From: Phalacrocorax aristotelis
Lineage: Eukaryota; Chordata; Aves; Suliformes; Phalacrocoracidae
NCBI RefSeq assembly: GCF_949628215.1
Contig: NC_134277.1
Location: 124,669,963-124,733,962 of the forward strand
Length of the DNA stretch: 64,000 nt
Direction: 5' to 3'
The position numbers were made by a program, and so were the translations under genes. Below are positions 38,301-53,300 of the stretch, piece by piece. The first letter of the stretch is position 1, and the number at the start of each line of letters is the position of its first letter. Under the pieces are notes generated by a model, which searched no databases, was not told the DNA's origin, and saw only the letters and a program-made list of their open reading frames with translations.

Positions 38301-41300
38301 TGATTTTTAATAAGCCCCATCTGGAAAACTATAGAAAAAAAAATATCCCTACTAAACCTACTGAACGTTTGTCAGCTCTCCAGAATCCACTTCTGCCACA
38401 ACAGAATGACAAATCGCTGGGTTTTGATAAGGATTCAAGGGAAAAATATCCAAAAATGAATACAAAGGAGAAGCCAGCAGTAAGCAGTTCATACTGAGCT
38501 AATGGCATACAAACACTGTCCAAATAAGTCAGGATTTATTCAGTTTCAAGTGACAGGACTAGAAGTAGAAGCTTTGTTCTACAGTAAACTGGAAAAAAGT
38601 TTTGATATCCACTTCCTGTTGCCATGTGGTTTTTCTTCCTAGCAAAAAGCTCTGAGAAACAAACAACACAGGGAGGCAAAAAACCCTCGTCATGAGTTTT
38701 CTCAGTGTCCAGAAGAAAATAAACACTTACCAACACAAAAGGCAAAAAGCTTTATTTTTTATTTTCATTTAAATTTCAAGACCGGAGTAGAAAATATAAA
38801 ATATTAAATTAAAAAGTACATGTTTGAATAAAGGATATTTAGCTTTTAAATTAACAAAGTAAAATTTCATTTTTAAAGAAAGAAAACAAAATTATAAAAA
38901 CCCTCCTGCCTGCACATCTATATATTCACATTCTTTAAAAAAAAGTTTCCGAAGTCACTGTAATGTTTAAACAGAAGTAGCTTTTTACCTGTGAACTGAG
39001 CTGAGTTTTAATCCAGTTGAAATAGTAATTCAAGTCACTGCCTTCCATAAGTTCCCTCCCCCATGCAGCCAGTTTGGCGATAATTCTTGCTGCCTGAAAG
39101 AGAATGCAATTAATAATTTTTTTTTTTCCAAAAGTGGCAATTTCAGGATTCAATGAAAAATTATATAAGCTCTGGAAACCAAGTTCAGGTAAAAGATGAC
39201 ATTTTGTAGAAATATACCTGTTTTCTATGTAGGGGACTCTTCATGCCTAGTAATTTTGTTTCTTCAGCTTTCTGCTGCTTCTGCTTCCTAGTAAGTGGTA
39301 TATTTTCACAGCATTATCGGACACCTGTCTCTGATGAAGTTCACATGGCACTAATAAAGAACTCGCAACAGGGGGAGCAATCAATGGGCTACTGCTGTAG
39401 GACACTTACAGTCAGAAATTCATCAGCAGTGAGACACTTAATGGCCTAACACATATATGAGCAGGCTTACTTTAAGCAACTACGGCATATGCCAACAAAA
39501 ATGACTGCAAAGTATTAAAGTTTTCTGTACTTAAACTGAAGCAGGTCACCTTCAAGAAGAAAGAAGTTTCAATCCCAGAAAAAGAAGAGCAGAAAACCAA
39601 AAGGGAAGGTAAAATTTAAGAACGAAGTTGAGGAGTAAAAATGCAGTCAGGTTAAGACTTTTCATAATGCCTCTGGGACAAGGATACGTATAACAAGAGT
39701 ATATTTCTATGCCAGCCTTTCCAAATTATGTTTGAAGTAACTCTACATTGCACCCTGTAGCTTATTTGCAGAAACATTTGAGCCAGCTTATCTATAAAGA
39801 GGTAGTCTAACCAAGAAGCTACTGAGGAAGGGGTTGGTTTGCCTGCATACAGCTCCATGATGCAGTGGGGAGGCTATTCCAGGCACCTTTACCCTGTACT
39901 GCATTCAGATGTGCAGCACCACCGATTTCTAGAGGGATTATGAGTGAGAGTCTGGAACAACGATCTTTACATTGAAATGCATCAAATCTACTTCTGAAGG
40001 GGTTTTATAGGGTTATTTGGCTGCATGCAGCTTTAAAACATGAGATATTAGATCACTAGCTGCTTACCATGCTCCTGAGTTAAAACTGAGTTAACCTCTG
40101 AATAAGAGACCATTCATGCCTAGCAGAATTTGAGCCTGAACCCAGAGGACAAGTATTTTAATCTGTCTATGCAGATGCAATGATGTGGCAGCAAAAGTCT
40201 TCCAGAGTGTATAGTAAAGGGGGGAACCAACAAAAACAACACAATCCTAAAACTTTGTTTTGAAACACACTTATGTGCTTTAAAAGAAAATATGAACAGA
40301 GTACTAAAAGGCACAACAAGGGAGCAAACTTAGTGTTTTAAAGTGGATTCACATTACATGAGGTTCTCTGTGACTTGTAAACTTATTTGTATATTTTTGC
40401 AGTACCTAAAGAAAACAATATCTGAATAACACATCTGTGAGCAGAGAAGTACTAGTACATAGAAATTTCTACACTATGTATTTGAAAGCCACCATTCTAG
40501 GCAGATTAATTAGTTTGCACTGCAAGGGTCTAAAAATTACACTTTACCTGCACACTTGCGAAGTCAATATTGCCCGAGTTTGCTCAGACCACAGTTTTGC
40601 AAGATGGGTCTTTAGCAGCAATACCAAAAAAAAAGCAACCAACAAAAAACCCACCAATCAAAAAGCAAACATCAACAGCCTCCTTCAGCTGCACCAAGTA
40701 ACCTGATTCCACCACCATTCAGCAAATCAGTCAGATTTAAAAAAAAAAAAAAAAAAAAAATCAGGCTTGACATTTTTCCTGCAAGCAGGCCAGCTCACTG
40801 TTCAAGTCACAGCACAGCCCCAAACACAGTTGCACCGGCCACACCTAAGGGCAAACAGCACGACTTGCCTGGAATTCCTTGTGCCAGCACTGCCACCACA
40901 GCATAACACGGGCCAGGTATGTGGCTTTGTAGTTTGAGCCACTGATTTGATTCGACTATACCATGCCAGCATAAACATATGCAGTGAAGAACAATCCCTA
41001 CTCATGCTGTTTTCTCCCTCTTCAAGCCATAATACATGTTTTATTGGTGGAATCTATGGTCTCCATTAGGAATTTACAGTAATATTTTTTTCCCCAAGGA
41101 AAAAAAAAAAAAAAACTGAGATGAAGTGGCCAGTTCGTACCACAGATGACAGAAGAATATTAAGAATTCCAGAAAAGTTACTCCACATACACCAGCAGCA
41201 CCCAGTGGCTCAAAGAACAGCAGATACCATACCATGCACATGGTTGTACTGGGCTTGGCTGAGATGGTCTTAATTTTCTTTGTAGCAGCCCATATGATGC

Positions 41301-44300
41301 TGCAGTTTAGACTGGTGACCAAAACAGTGTTGATAACCTACCAGAGTTTTAGCTGTTGCTGAGCAGTGCTTGCACAACATCAAGGACTTCTCTGCTTCTC
41401 ACACTACACTTCCACTGAGTAGGCTGGGGAGATGGGGGGCAAGCCAAGAGGCCTGGGAGAGGACACAGCGAGACAGCTGACCAAAGAGATATAGTGGCTG
41501 GGCATCAGTCTGCTGGTGTTGTGTGATTGCTTTTGCATAACTTGTTTTTGCTGAATTTGTTTTGGGCTCTAACCCCCCCCTTCTTTTTTTCCCTTTCACT
41601 TATTAAACTGTTTTTATCTTGGCCCATGAGTTTTCTCACTTCTACCCTCCTGATTCTCTCCCCAGTCCCACTGGCAGGGAGCTTTCCTGTCAGCGAGGGT
41701 CAACCCAGCACAACAGCAGACATTATTTCTTCCCCAGTATGTTTACAGACCATTTTAAGTAGATTTCAAGCGGCGTTATAGTAATTTGAGCATATGAGAG
41801 AGTAAAGATATTTCCCTTTCACAGGATAAGAATTTAAATTCTAATATTTGTACAGCATGAAGAGCATTGAATGACAGTTGTGACAAAAGTTATTTTTCTA
41901 GTTATGTCTTACTGTGCTTAATTCAAAAATCCTTTCTTTTCTGAGCCTTTAAAACTTGCTGTAACCTCCCAGAAAAAAAAAAGAAGTCAATAAACAATGT
42001 AACTTTTCTTTTTAAAGTGTGGTCAACTGAAGCTTGTATTAAGAGTGACTCATCTGGACTGCAAGACCAAAACTTTCCAGTCCAGGCAGTAGTTTAGCTT
42101 CAAACTCCAAAACCTCCTAAAGAAAAATAAAACAAGCATTCTTCTCTACCATCTTCAGAGACAGGTTCATTTAAAACTTACCATATGCACAGTGAAAAGA
42201 TCTTGTCGATTCAACATTGGCAGAAAATAGGACCATGCAGTGTTTTTACCACGTTTTGCATAATCAAAGAAGATACAAACCCGCTGATGATTTTCCTGTA
42301 AAAAGTGGGAGAGGGTAAAAGATGACAGACTTGAAAAAGCATTCAACATAAAGCAGTTATTTGCTCCTCATCATGTTACCATACATTATCAGAGTGTATC
42401 CTGGCTTGTAACACCCCATAAAAATTTTTCAGTTTGACAGTTCATGTGGATACAGTTCATTTCAGCACCCCACCATTACGGTTAGAGATTTGGGGCTGGG
42501 GGGAACAAACTTTGAAACCCTAGTTATATCTCAGTATTCCAACACCTGCTTGCGTAAAAATGGATGTACCTTTTTGATCAAGAAAGCAGAATGAGAGAAA
42601 TGAGAGACTAAATATTGTCATTTTCCAGAGGAACAGTACTCTTCATCCTATCAATTATGCTTGAATAAAGTCCATACAAAGTCTTCCACGTGTTGCTACT
42701 TCCACACAAAAGCCTGTTGTTCATCTTGGTGTGTGTGCTGTAAGGGAAACTTCGCAGACATAAGCTAGTCCTGCCTCTCCATTCCTCTCAATAAGAAGCA
42801 AGCTATTCTCTCCCAGATGAGGCTGCAACAGGTTCAGCTGTTATCTCGGGCAACCTACATACCTAGGAGAGGGCATAGTCACCAGAAGTCTGTTCTCCAG
42901 GGCTTCTAAGCTGAACCACAAGAGACCACAAGTACCTGAACCTGGGCACCATGCACAGTTCCTTCAAGCATTTCACTTAATAACCACTGTGAAAAGCAGC
43001 TGTTATGGTTCTCCTTGAAGCAGACCAAAGAAGAGGCCATGAAAACCTAAAGGAGAAAGAAGAGCTCTGCTACTTCCTAACAGCCTAGAATATAAGCAGT
43101 CTTCCAGAAAATCAAATACCTGGGTTTTTGCTTTTCCCCAGATTTCCAAATACTTTCTAGCCTGGTGGATACTAAGCTTTCATTCTAAAGAGGTGTCTCC
43201 CTATTGAAGTCAATCTACTACAAAGTATACCACTTTTATCAAGGAAGGCAAAACTGTTTGAAACACTGTTCTCATGCGAGTTTCCCAATTACAGCATCTC
43301 AGTCTCCACTACCCAATGAATTTAATTTTCAAACTCCCCTAGCTGAAAGGGCTTTCCTCCATCAATTCAGCACCCTATTATTAACTCCAAATACTAAGAA
43401 TCAACTAGGCAAGCCTGCTTGTTGGAATACGATCTGCCAAGCACAAGATGACCTGAACATATCCATGATCCAAACACTGGCATCCTACTAAGCATCAGAG
43501 TTGCAACCAACCTTTCACTGAAAGTATCAAAGCTACTGCAGCACTTGGGCTGCAAATTGCTGTCCTAATCACTGACTGGGGAAGGTCAGGTGCCACTAGT
43601 TGTCTGATGGTCATAAGCCCTACAACAATTAATATTCTATATGGCATGTGTAAAAAAACACTCAAAAATCCTATCAAAATTTATTGTTCGAACTATGAAA
43701 TAATAATAATAAAAAAGGTAAGATCTCAGGAACCCAGTGCCTTGGTGGAGAGCCTGCTCTGTGAGGGATAGTTTGATGAAAAATGGCAGTTCGATCAAAT
43801 CACTGTTAGCATCTACACTTGTGCTACAGAGTCTAGCTAAAAAGATCAAAAATAACTAGATCAATGAGTTCAGTTTATAACATAACTAAGGAGGAGACAG
43901 ACAGGTCTGGAAGCAGAAAAGCTGAATTAACTTCAACATGCTGTCAATCAGAAGACTAGTCTGGTTTGCTGTTACGGCAGAGGATAAAGACAGGAAGGAA
44001 GGAGTGCAGAACTGCCTACAGCCCTGCAATATGTAGTGTTGCACCTTCCTAGGCAGCTACTGACTATGCCAATACAATGGAAATCCTGAAGCTCTCACAT
44101 CAACAGTTGAATAATTTAACATCTATCATTTCTGAAGAAGCATAATGAAGCTCACTTGGGTTGTACTGCTACCTGCACCAACTACAGTGCAGGTTCTTAA
44201 AGATTTCACAAGCAGACCGTGCAGTGTGACGGGGTCACTAATCCAGATAAATTGTTCCAAGTATTTATCATATGAATAGAATAAGAAATGTTTCCTCAGG

Positions 44301-47300
44301 GATTCCAGTATGCTAACACTCTCTACCTTCAAAAATAAGCAGAATGGTAATATTTCTATAAGGCAATCATCACATTAATTTCACTTCTGACAGCCTCCAA
44401 AAGAAATCTTTCTTAGAATGATGATCAAACCCTTAAGTAGAATTGCTGGAACAATCCCAGGTACCCAGGCAGGCTTTTGGTGCGCTCAAAACTGTGTCGG
44501 TATTTTTACAACCTCACAAGAAAAGCACAGAAAAATAATAGAAGAATCACAGATAGTCATTATCAACACAGACAAAAGCTAGATACTGTTACCTACAATA
44601 GTTTCTCGAAGTTCCAGCTGTAAAAGGTAGATTTCAAGTATTATTTGTTCACCTCATGAAACTGCAGTGACCTTCCTTCCTCAAAATTTTTCTGAAAGTC
44701 AGTGGCACTATGGCAGGCCACATCCTTGAAAAATTTCTCACATAAAATCTTTGCATTTATTGAATTAAGACTACTCAGGCAAAGACACAGAACTTCCTAT
44801 CCACCCCTGTGGATTCTTCTGTCCATGCAGTATGCAGAGACCCTGCACTAAACTCACAGTCACAGAGTCAGTGGCCAATATGCTGCTTTCTGACAAGAAT
44901 TTTACACCCTGAAAATGTGCAACCAAGGGTCCATAAGGCATCACTGACAGTATGTTCTACCATCTGAACATGACCAAAAGAAAACAGAAGTCCTGTTTCA
45001 GCTTGCCTAGTGGAGGTATGGAGGGCTAGGAAGCCCTAGGATAATGCCATGAAGAGGGCTGTACACAAAACCTCTTTGCCAGCAGCAAGATACCCCTGAA
45101 TCATGAAGTCACACAGAGCATTATGAAAGCCAGTGCAGCCTTTCAGACACTGAAGCAGAATTTCTAAAGTGAAAAAAAGCATTCAATTTCAAACAAAAGC
45201 ACATATATACTGCGCACCAACATCTCTATTCTCCTGTATCACTATAAAGCTTGGACAATTTAAAGTCATCATGTTTAACATTAATAATTCCACATACACT
45301 GCTTCTGTGGCATGGTAAGGCCCTGAATGCAGAAACGTCAGTGAATGACTATAAAGTCAAGAAAACACATTCACCTAGACACATATGACAGAACCAGATT
45401 ACTCAAGACTGTGACCACCTAGAACTAATGCAGTTGTTTGAGAGCGAGTCAGTGAAAGCCTTTACCTGTGGGGTATTAATTCCACAGCATGGGAGATTAT
45501 ATCAGCTATCACATATTGCAGCTATAGGCTATGTGCTAATGTCAAAGTACATAAGCAAAACAAGACCTACTAACACTCACAAGAAGTTCCAAAGGGCAAA
45601 CAAAAAGATTACTTCTGTGGTGACCGACACATCTCACACAGAAAACAAGATCCATTCCTCACAGACGTAGTCACGATAAACAGTTCTCACACACTAAGAC
45701 AAAGTTTGTGATCAAATGCATAAACCAAAACAAGGTACTCCCAACTCAGTGTCCTAATTAAGGAATGACAACGAAGTTCCCTTTTGTCTTCTCTGCTTCT
45801 TGATATTTGTGTCACACTTGAGAAAAATTAAATATAAAGAAAAGAGGAAAAGAGTCAGAGTGACAAAGCTGCAGATGGGCATGAATAAACCGCCACCGCC
45901 ACCACCAGCTATTTTTCTAGCAGTCACGGCACTCACTCATGGATCTAATGCAGACAGACACATGAAAGAACCCCATAACCCCCATGTTATATGTATAGTG
46001 GAGACGTTCACGCTTTTCAGCTTGCCTGTTGGCAATACTGAATACTCAGAGGTGGAATTAGAACTCACATGGTTCACCTGCTAGAGCAACGCCCTAAACC
46101 GTTACCACTAGACACATTTCACTGTAACCTTGTATTAAATATAAAATAAAATAGCAGAAGAGAAACTGTCAAACAGCTAGATAGTCTATGTGAATACCAG
46201 AAGAAAACCTTGCATGACACAACCCATCTTGTTACATCATCACTCCAACCACTTTCTCTTAGTCTACTAGAGAGCGAAGAAATGCAAAAGTAGGATTATC
46301 TGGTGGAGTAAAGTTTCCTCTTGACTTGTCCAGATCAGCACAGCAGTCCCGACATCAAATTTAATAGCCTATTCTTACAAGTCACTGTATCCTATAGCTA
46401 CAGAGAGCTACATATTTCATTAAATCAGAAGTTCCTGATTTATAATAAAGGCATGGAAAATTTCAGAACATGCTGTCCTAAACAGTCTAACTTATGTTGG
46501 AAACCTGAAGCTGCAGAAACTACACCTTCTTGCTGAGGGTGGCCAAATTACCACCTTCATAGGAAAAGCTTCAACAACTTCAAGTTAGAAGTCATACCCT
46601 AGCTACACAACAGGAAAGGGCCATGGTCACAAATCATCCCTTATCATCCAAGTTTTGCACCAAATGTGGTTGGGAGCCAACAGATACGCATACAGGTATG
46701 TTCTATTTCCAGAGTATGAACATATATATACAAGAGTAAGTTACCCATACAATTTTAGTCCTAACATTTAACTTCTCAAGACAATATCTGAAAATCTAAG
46801 AGTGTCTTTAATACAGTATGACAAACACCTGAAGAGACCTGAATTAGGCTAGGGAAACATTCAAGCATGCATTTAAAAACTTAAAAATAGGACAGGTTAG
46901 TGACCTACTTGCAGCATATCATCAACCATAGTCAGAATGTACTGAACTGTCTGTTCCTTGGAGATATGAGTCATCAAGTTTATAAATGTTTTAGCACACT
47001 AGAAAAAAAGACATTAAAATTAATATTAGCAATTATCTTCATTCCTTTTCATAATATAAAATAGGACCTTATTAATTCACTAAGTCTTACATAAGCATTG
47101 AGCATGCCAACATCTTATTCAACTGCAATAAGAGATTAATACATTTGACATTTTCTTACAAAGAAAATTTTCTGCCACATTGATTGTTACCTTTTACAAA
47201 TTGTTTTATGGCTTTCCAATGAAATTTCAAAGGAAATAACAAGTAGTCACTAGTGAAAGTCAGCAAGGTGCTTTGTTGAAAGACTGATTGGAAAAATCTC

Positions 47301-50300
47301 CATCAGTATCATTTTCTATGGCAGCGAGGAGAAGAACGAAGTATATTGACAAAATAGCAACAAACTTACATGTAGTATAAGAAAGTTTAAGCAACCTGAA
47401 TGGAGTGGGGGTAAGACAGGTCACTCTTACCTCTTCACTTCCTATACCTTGCAGACAAATCTTTGTTCATATTTGAGCTGTTTACTGCCTCCTGAACAAC
47501 TCTACTCTACAATTTCAGGAACAGTTATAATAGGCTGGAACAGTTGCAACACTACTTTTTACACTTCCTCCTTCCCCTTCACCACATTCAACTAAAACTG
47601 AAAGAAAAATGGAACCCTGAACTGCTGTACTGTAATTATATAGTGGCATATGATCTTCACCATATATGCTCTTGTCACTATGCAAATTATGGTCCATTAC
47701 ATAGCACCCGCACAATACAAGTTGGAGGGGGGGGGAAGGGAGTGGAACATAACCCAAACACAAAGAACAGCCTAAAATCAAAGTAGAAAAAAAGAGCTGG
47801 AAAGTTTTCTGTCTTGAGTGAATCTCCTACTCTTCCCCCCACCTCACCCAATCCCCTTGATGTCTGACATTGTCTGCTAGAATGTCAAGCTTCAAGGCTG
47901 AGATTCTACTGCTTGAAACATCATTAAAGTGTCTTTGGGCATCTTGCCTAGACTCCATAAGTCAAATAGCATAGGTCACCTATCAATTTTATATCAACTC
48001 TGGCCAATGCAGATATCTTACATCTTACAGTGTCTAAAATGACACCCATGTTTAAATAACTGAATCCACCTTAGCAGTCAGTGGGCTCTATTGCTGGAAG
48101 TTGTTCAGCTAGCTAAGCAAAAATCTCACTGGCAGTAGCTCTCATCAATAAACTATATGGAAAAAAACCTCAAAAAGAAAGTGACTCAAGTACAAGTGTG
48201 CATGATGAAGTAAACCGGGACAAGGAAAGACTTGAGCTAGCTTGTCCCATGACATTTGTCAGATGACATTTAATAATTATTGAATAGGTTTTTAAAAAAA
48301 TGTCCAACCTATACTTAGGAAAAAAAACCCACAATCATAATAGCAGGCTCTATACTTCTTCCTTAACATCTTAACTGTATACAGCCAACAATAAAATAAG
48401 AGTTTGGAAAGAAATTTCCTTCCACCCACCTCCCCAAAAGTTAAGATTATTAAAAGAAAGGAAAGTTACTTGATTGCCTTCTGTTTGCAACAACTCCTGT
48501 TTTTCTTCTGGATTTCTTTTCTGTTCAAATCTTTGAATAAATTCACAGTCTTCACCTGAAATCATCTGCCCTCTGAAAAGCAAAATATGAAACCATAAGT
48601 GACATGAACAGTTTACATGGCAAGATTTGGGTAGCAGGGGAGCTGCAGGGGCAGCTTCTATGAGAAAACAGCAGAAGTGGACCCCATGTCTGACAGAGCC
48701 AGCTCCAGCCAGCTCCAGGATGGACCTGCCACTGGCCAAAGCTGAGCCACTCAACAACAGTGGTAGCACCTCTACAATAACATATTCAAGAAGTGGTAAA
48801 AACTGCTGCACAACAGCAGCCAGGAAAGAGGAGTGAGATTATGTTAGAACAACCACCCTGCAGACACACAGGTCGGTGAAGGAGGGGGAAGAGGTGCTCC
48901 AGGCACCAGAGCAGAGATTCCCCTGCAGCCCATGGTGAAGAACATGGTGAGGCAGGCTGTCCCTGCACAGCCCATGGAGGGCCACAGTGCAGCAGGTATC
49001 CACCTGCAGCCTGTGGAGGACCCCACACTGGAGCAGGTAGGTATGCCCTAAAGAAGGCTGCAGCCCATGGAAAGCCCACACTAGAGCAGGCTCCTGGCAG
49101 GAACTGTGACCTTGTGGAGAAAAGCCCATGCTGGAGCAGGTTTTCTTGCAGGACCTGTGACCCCATGGGGTGACGTATACTGGAGCACTCTGTTCCTGAA
49201 GGACTGTACCCCATGGGAAAGGATCCATGCTGGTACAGTTTGTGCAGACCTGTAACCTGTGGGTGGGACCCTGTGCTGGAGCAGAGGAAGAGTATGAGAA
49301 AGAAGGAGTAGCAGAAACAAAGCGTTATGAACTGACCGCAACCCCCATTCCCTTTCCCCCTGCACCACTAAGCGCGAGGAGGCAGAGAAGTCAGGAGTGA
49401 AGTTGAGCCTGGGAAGAAGGGAGAGGTGGGAGAAAAGTGTTTTATTTTGATTTATTCTTATTTCTCATTATCCTACTCTGTTTAATTGGCAACAAATGAA
49501 TTTAATTTCCCCAAGCAGAGTCTGTTTTGTCTGTGATGGTAATGGGTGAGTGATGTCCCTGTCCTTATTTTGACCCAAAACCTTTTGTTGCATTTCTTCC
49601 CCTGTCCTTTTGATGGAGGAGGAGTAATAGGGCAGTCTGGTGGGCACCTGGCAGCCAGTCAAGGTCAACCCACCAAACAAACCTTATTTTCTCCAACTTG
49701 ATATCTCGACAGTATCGCTTTACCAATCCTATACCCCACAGTAAATGTAAAAGTAAATGTAAATGTAAAGAGCTCCTTTCTGCAAAAGGTTCATCTACAA
49801 AGAATTTCAAAGTAATGACAGAATAACCTCTCTAAAGCCCTCCCTATGCATCACCTCTGCTCAACAGCATTCTCTAAATAATTCTTAAACTTCCAGAGGC
49901 TGAACACAACGCTGCAAATAGTTGTAAGAACTGAAATATGCACAGCTAGCACATTATGTAAAAATTATAATACATAACATGAATAATAGTCTAATCCAAC
50001 CTGAAACAAGTCCTGAAAATTAAAATTAATTGTTATTTTAAGGTTGCCAAGCACGAAGAGAATTTTAAGGAGTACAGAGAACTTGGTTCGCAGTGCATTT
50101 CTAGCTTTCACTAATTAAAACATTTCAGCTTTTCCTAGTAGTTTAAAAAACTGATATGCATGCAAGCTCATCAAAACACATAGCAAGGGGGCTTGATAGA
50201 ATAAATTTCTGTAGACATCTGTAAGGTAACAGAGTCTACCTGATCTTCTCTTTAACTTAATATTCAAGGAGTTACTGCCATCATCAGTGCTATTTCAGAA

Positions 50301-53300
50301 AGCTGTTGACTCAGCTGAAGAGCTGGTAGAATATTGTTGGGGCTTTGTTATATAATGCAAAACTTACCATCACAGCAAATAACAAACTTGTCAAAATAGT
50401 ACAGTCCATAGTACAGGTACTCTTCAGGTGAAAATACTAAATTTTAATAAAGCATTCCTGAAAATATCCAAGACACTAACAGGTGACTACCTTTACTAGC
50501 TAATACCAGGAGTGCTTCAGAAAATAATAAAATTGTGCACATCAGCATCAATACAAAAGTCACAGGGGATGGAAGTATTACATATTGCACTGTTTCAATA
50601 TTTCCAAGACACATCTCTTACATTTCCACTAAGTCAAATGCCTCTTCCACTTTGCAAAGCTATGTAGCACGGCTTCTTTTAATCCATCTTTTCCATGTTC
50701 CAGGTCAGTTTCCAGATGTTCCATGACTACAGGTTCCATTAAAATCCCTGCAAACTCACAGAAAATGTTTGCTTTTTCTTTTTTTTTTTTTTTAAATTGG
50801 CTCACCTGGATTCTTGAAACACAGAAATAAGATCTACAATGTGTTCTTGTCTTTCCTTTTACTTAGATGTTTATGTCTTGAGGATGGCTTCATCACAGAG
50901 CCATCTTTTACCTATTTACTTTTCAAGTAAAGAACATAAGTAGTTCAGTACCATGCACACCATTCCTGTATTGTAGCTGCTTTGTAAGAAATATCCTTAT
51001 ATACACTGAGGAAAGGAAACTACGAATTACTAGATGGAAGATTCATAAAGCCAGTGCTAGTCCTCAACTAGTTTCTACTAAAACATAACTAATTATAGAC
51101 AAAAAAAGTAATTAGCTAGTGGTGACCATGCTGCTACCACATGCCTTTTGGATTGACTTGTGTTCTTTATTGCCTATTAAGGATGGATTTGAATAGTTGT
51201 TAAAAGATGAAGACAATTCATTCACCACAAATATTGGACTTAACAACCCGTAACTAGAAGCGTCTCACGTTTCAATCAATGCTGGACAAGACAGGGACTC
51301 CTGGATGATATTGATATAAAGTAACCAGATGAGCTGTTTGTTTATAAGAGTACTGCCATTTAGGAAGCACTTCAAAGACAACATAACATGAGCCCTTAAT
51401 TCCTAGCTTTAATGCTTGAAAAAGCATCAGCCCAGGAAGAGAGATGCTTCTTTATAGCCAGGCTATGACACGAAGTCTGACAACTGTCAAGGAACAAAGC
51501 TTTCAAGCTTCTGCTTTCATCCTAGATTAGACCAGAGGGAAAAAAGTAAAAAAACAAAAGATATGGGTATTGATGTTGCCTTGAGAGGAAAAAATTCGGG
51601 TTCACTCTTCATTGCCTTCTAAGTGCCCTTCAGAAAGACACTTTCCAACCCATACAAAACAGTTCAAGGGATTTGACAGCCTTGTAAACAAGTTGTTAAT
51701 ATTTTATCATGGAACACATATCTGATGAATAATTTTAGTAATTACAAACGTGTTCATTTCTATTCATCTAATTTTAAAAGTGAAATAACTGATTATTTAG
51801 TAAACCTTAGCAACCAGTGCAAACAAAAATATGAAAAATGCAGAGCGGCCTCAGACAGCTGGTACCAGTTGCCATGATGCTATTACCACACTTTCCTCAT
51901 CCCCTCTTCAAAGAGACAGGGATTTCCCAGCACCTTTAAGCAAACAATGCAAGTAACCAAAGCTTCCCTCCATCCCCCTTCCTAACAGCCATTTAATTTC
52001 TTATTTTCCAGGATGTGTCTACATAGTCTTCCGTCAACAGATGAAAGTGACTCTGGCTGAGCTTCAGCTGTCTGGGTATACCAGGTTTAGATGAGGAGTC
52101 CTGTAACCACGTTTCAAAGCTCTGTACTTGAGATATTAAGGCCTACCTTTGACAGCGCTAGTTACAGGAGAGTAAACTGAACCTGTGTAAGAATTAGAAA
52201 TCATGAATTTCTAAGACCACCATTTTAAAAACATCTGGGTCTCTCAAGATGATTCAGAAACTTGTGATTCGTTCTTTTCATTACGCATTTCCTCCAGCAC
52301 CTCTTGTTCCTGTTTTTGCTTGAATGATTTAACAAAAGTCATTCTGGAGGTTAAAGAGGGGTTTGTTTGTTTTTTACTTTTGGGGGGGTAAAAAAGCAAA
52401 CAACTTTTTACTACGTCTGCAGCAAATATGAAGCTCAGATGAAGCCATCATGTCAAGGCATAATTACTTTTATCCAGTTATTTACACTACTTTGCACGTA
52501 CCTAAAGGACATTCATTTGAACCAACTGCTCAACAGTTTTAACATTACAAAATTCAAACAGAAAAACAGGTTGAATGTACTCTACAAGACTGGATGAAAT
52601 TTTAAAAAAATAAAATTGAAAAGAAAAACAACCAACCACACACACACACAATACAAGTTAGGAATCTTCTATCTTTCTTCTCAGACAAGATTTTCTTTTA
52701 AAGTCCAAAATAATGAACCCGCTTTAGAAGGTTCCCCCACCCCCAGGAAACTAAAATAGATATTTTAACATCAGAATTCACAAACATACATGTCAAGTAC
52801 TTGAAGACATATTGGGAGCCAAGTACAAATTAGCCATCGGGTATCTCACCTGATTAAACATGCAGTATTGTTAAATGCTGTGTACTTAGAAAACCTACAG
52901 TGCAGTAAGATGCAGGTTAAACTCTGCAACAAGTTCACTTTTCCACAGAACTATTTTACTACCCTTAGAATACAAAACCAAACTTGCTTCATGCAAGCTA
53001 ACACACCCTCCAAAAGTATTCTGACACCCTGAGGCAAATGCTGAAAGCAGCCACACAGTACACAACAGCCAACTACCATATTTTCAACTACCAGAGGGCA
53101 TAAACACTTCTAAACTGCTACAAGTCTCAAGATCCAAAGGCAGGAAAGCCTGTACAGAACTAATGGCCTCAAATACATTTAATTCCAGGAGGTAGGTAGA
53201 CCTACATATCACCTTCCACTGTTCCAAGTTTTGCTACTTTCTTCTCGCTCCGGCACAGACTCTAGCTGGAATTCAACATTAAAAGTATAAATTTTAGCAT

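Noticed and set aside
40739..40760. 22-base A run as a possible retroposed gene tail
   Set aside because: No gene-like sequence or target duplication precedes it, and long A runs are common in these introns.
41240..41720. Target duplication around the intron 5 LTR
   Set aside because: The bases before (ATGGT) and after (GCAGA) the inferred ends do not match.
48839..49368. Overlapping 129-142-codon frames on the minus strand
   Set aside because: They are the reverse reading of the repeated GGAGCAG/CCCATGG units of an LTR, so they reflect repeat structure and not a gene.
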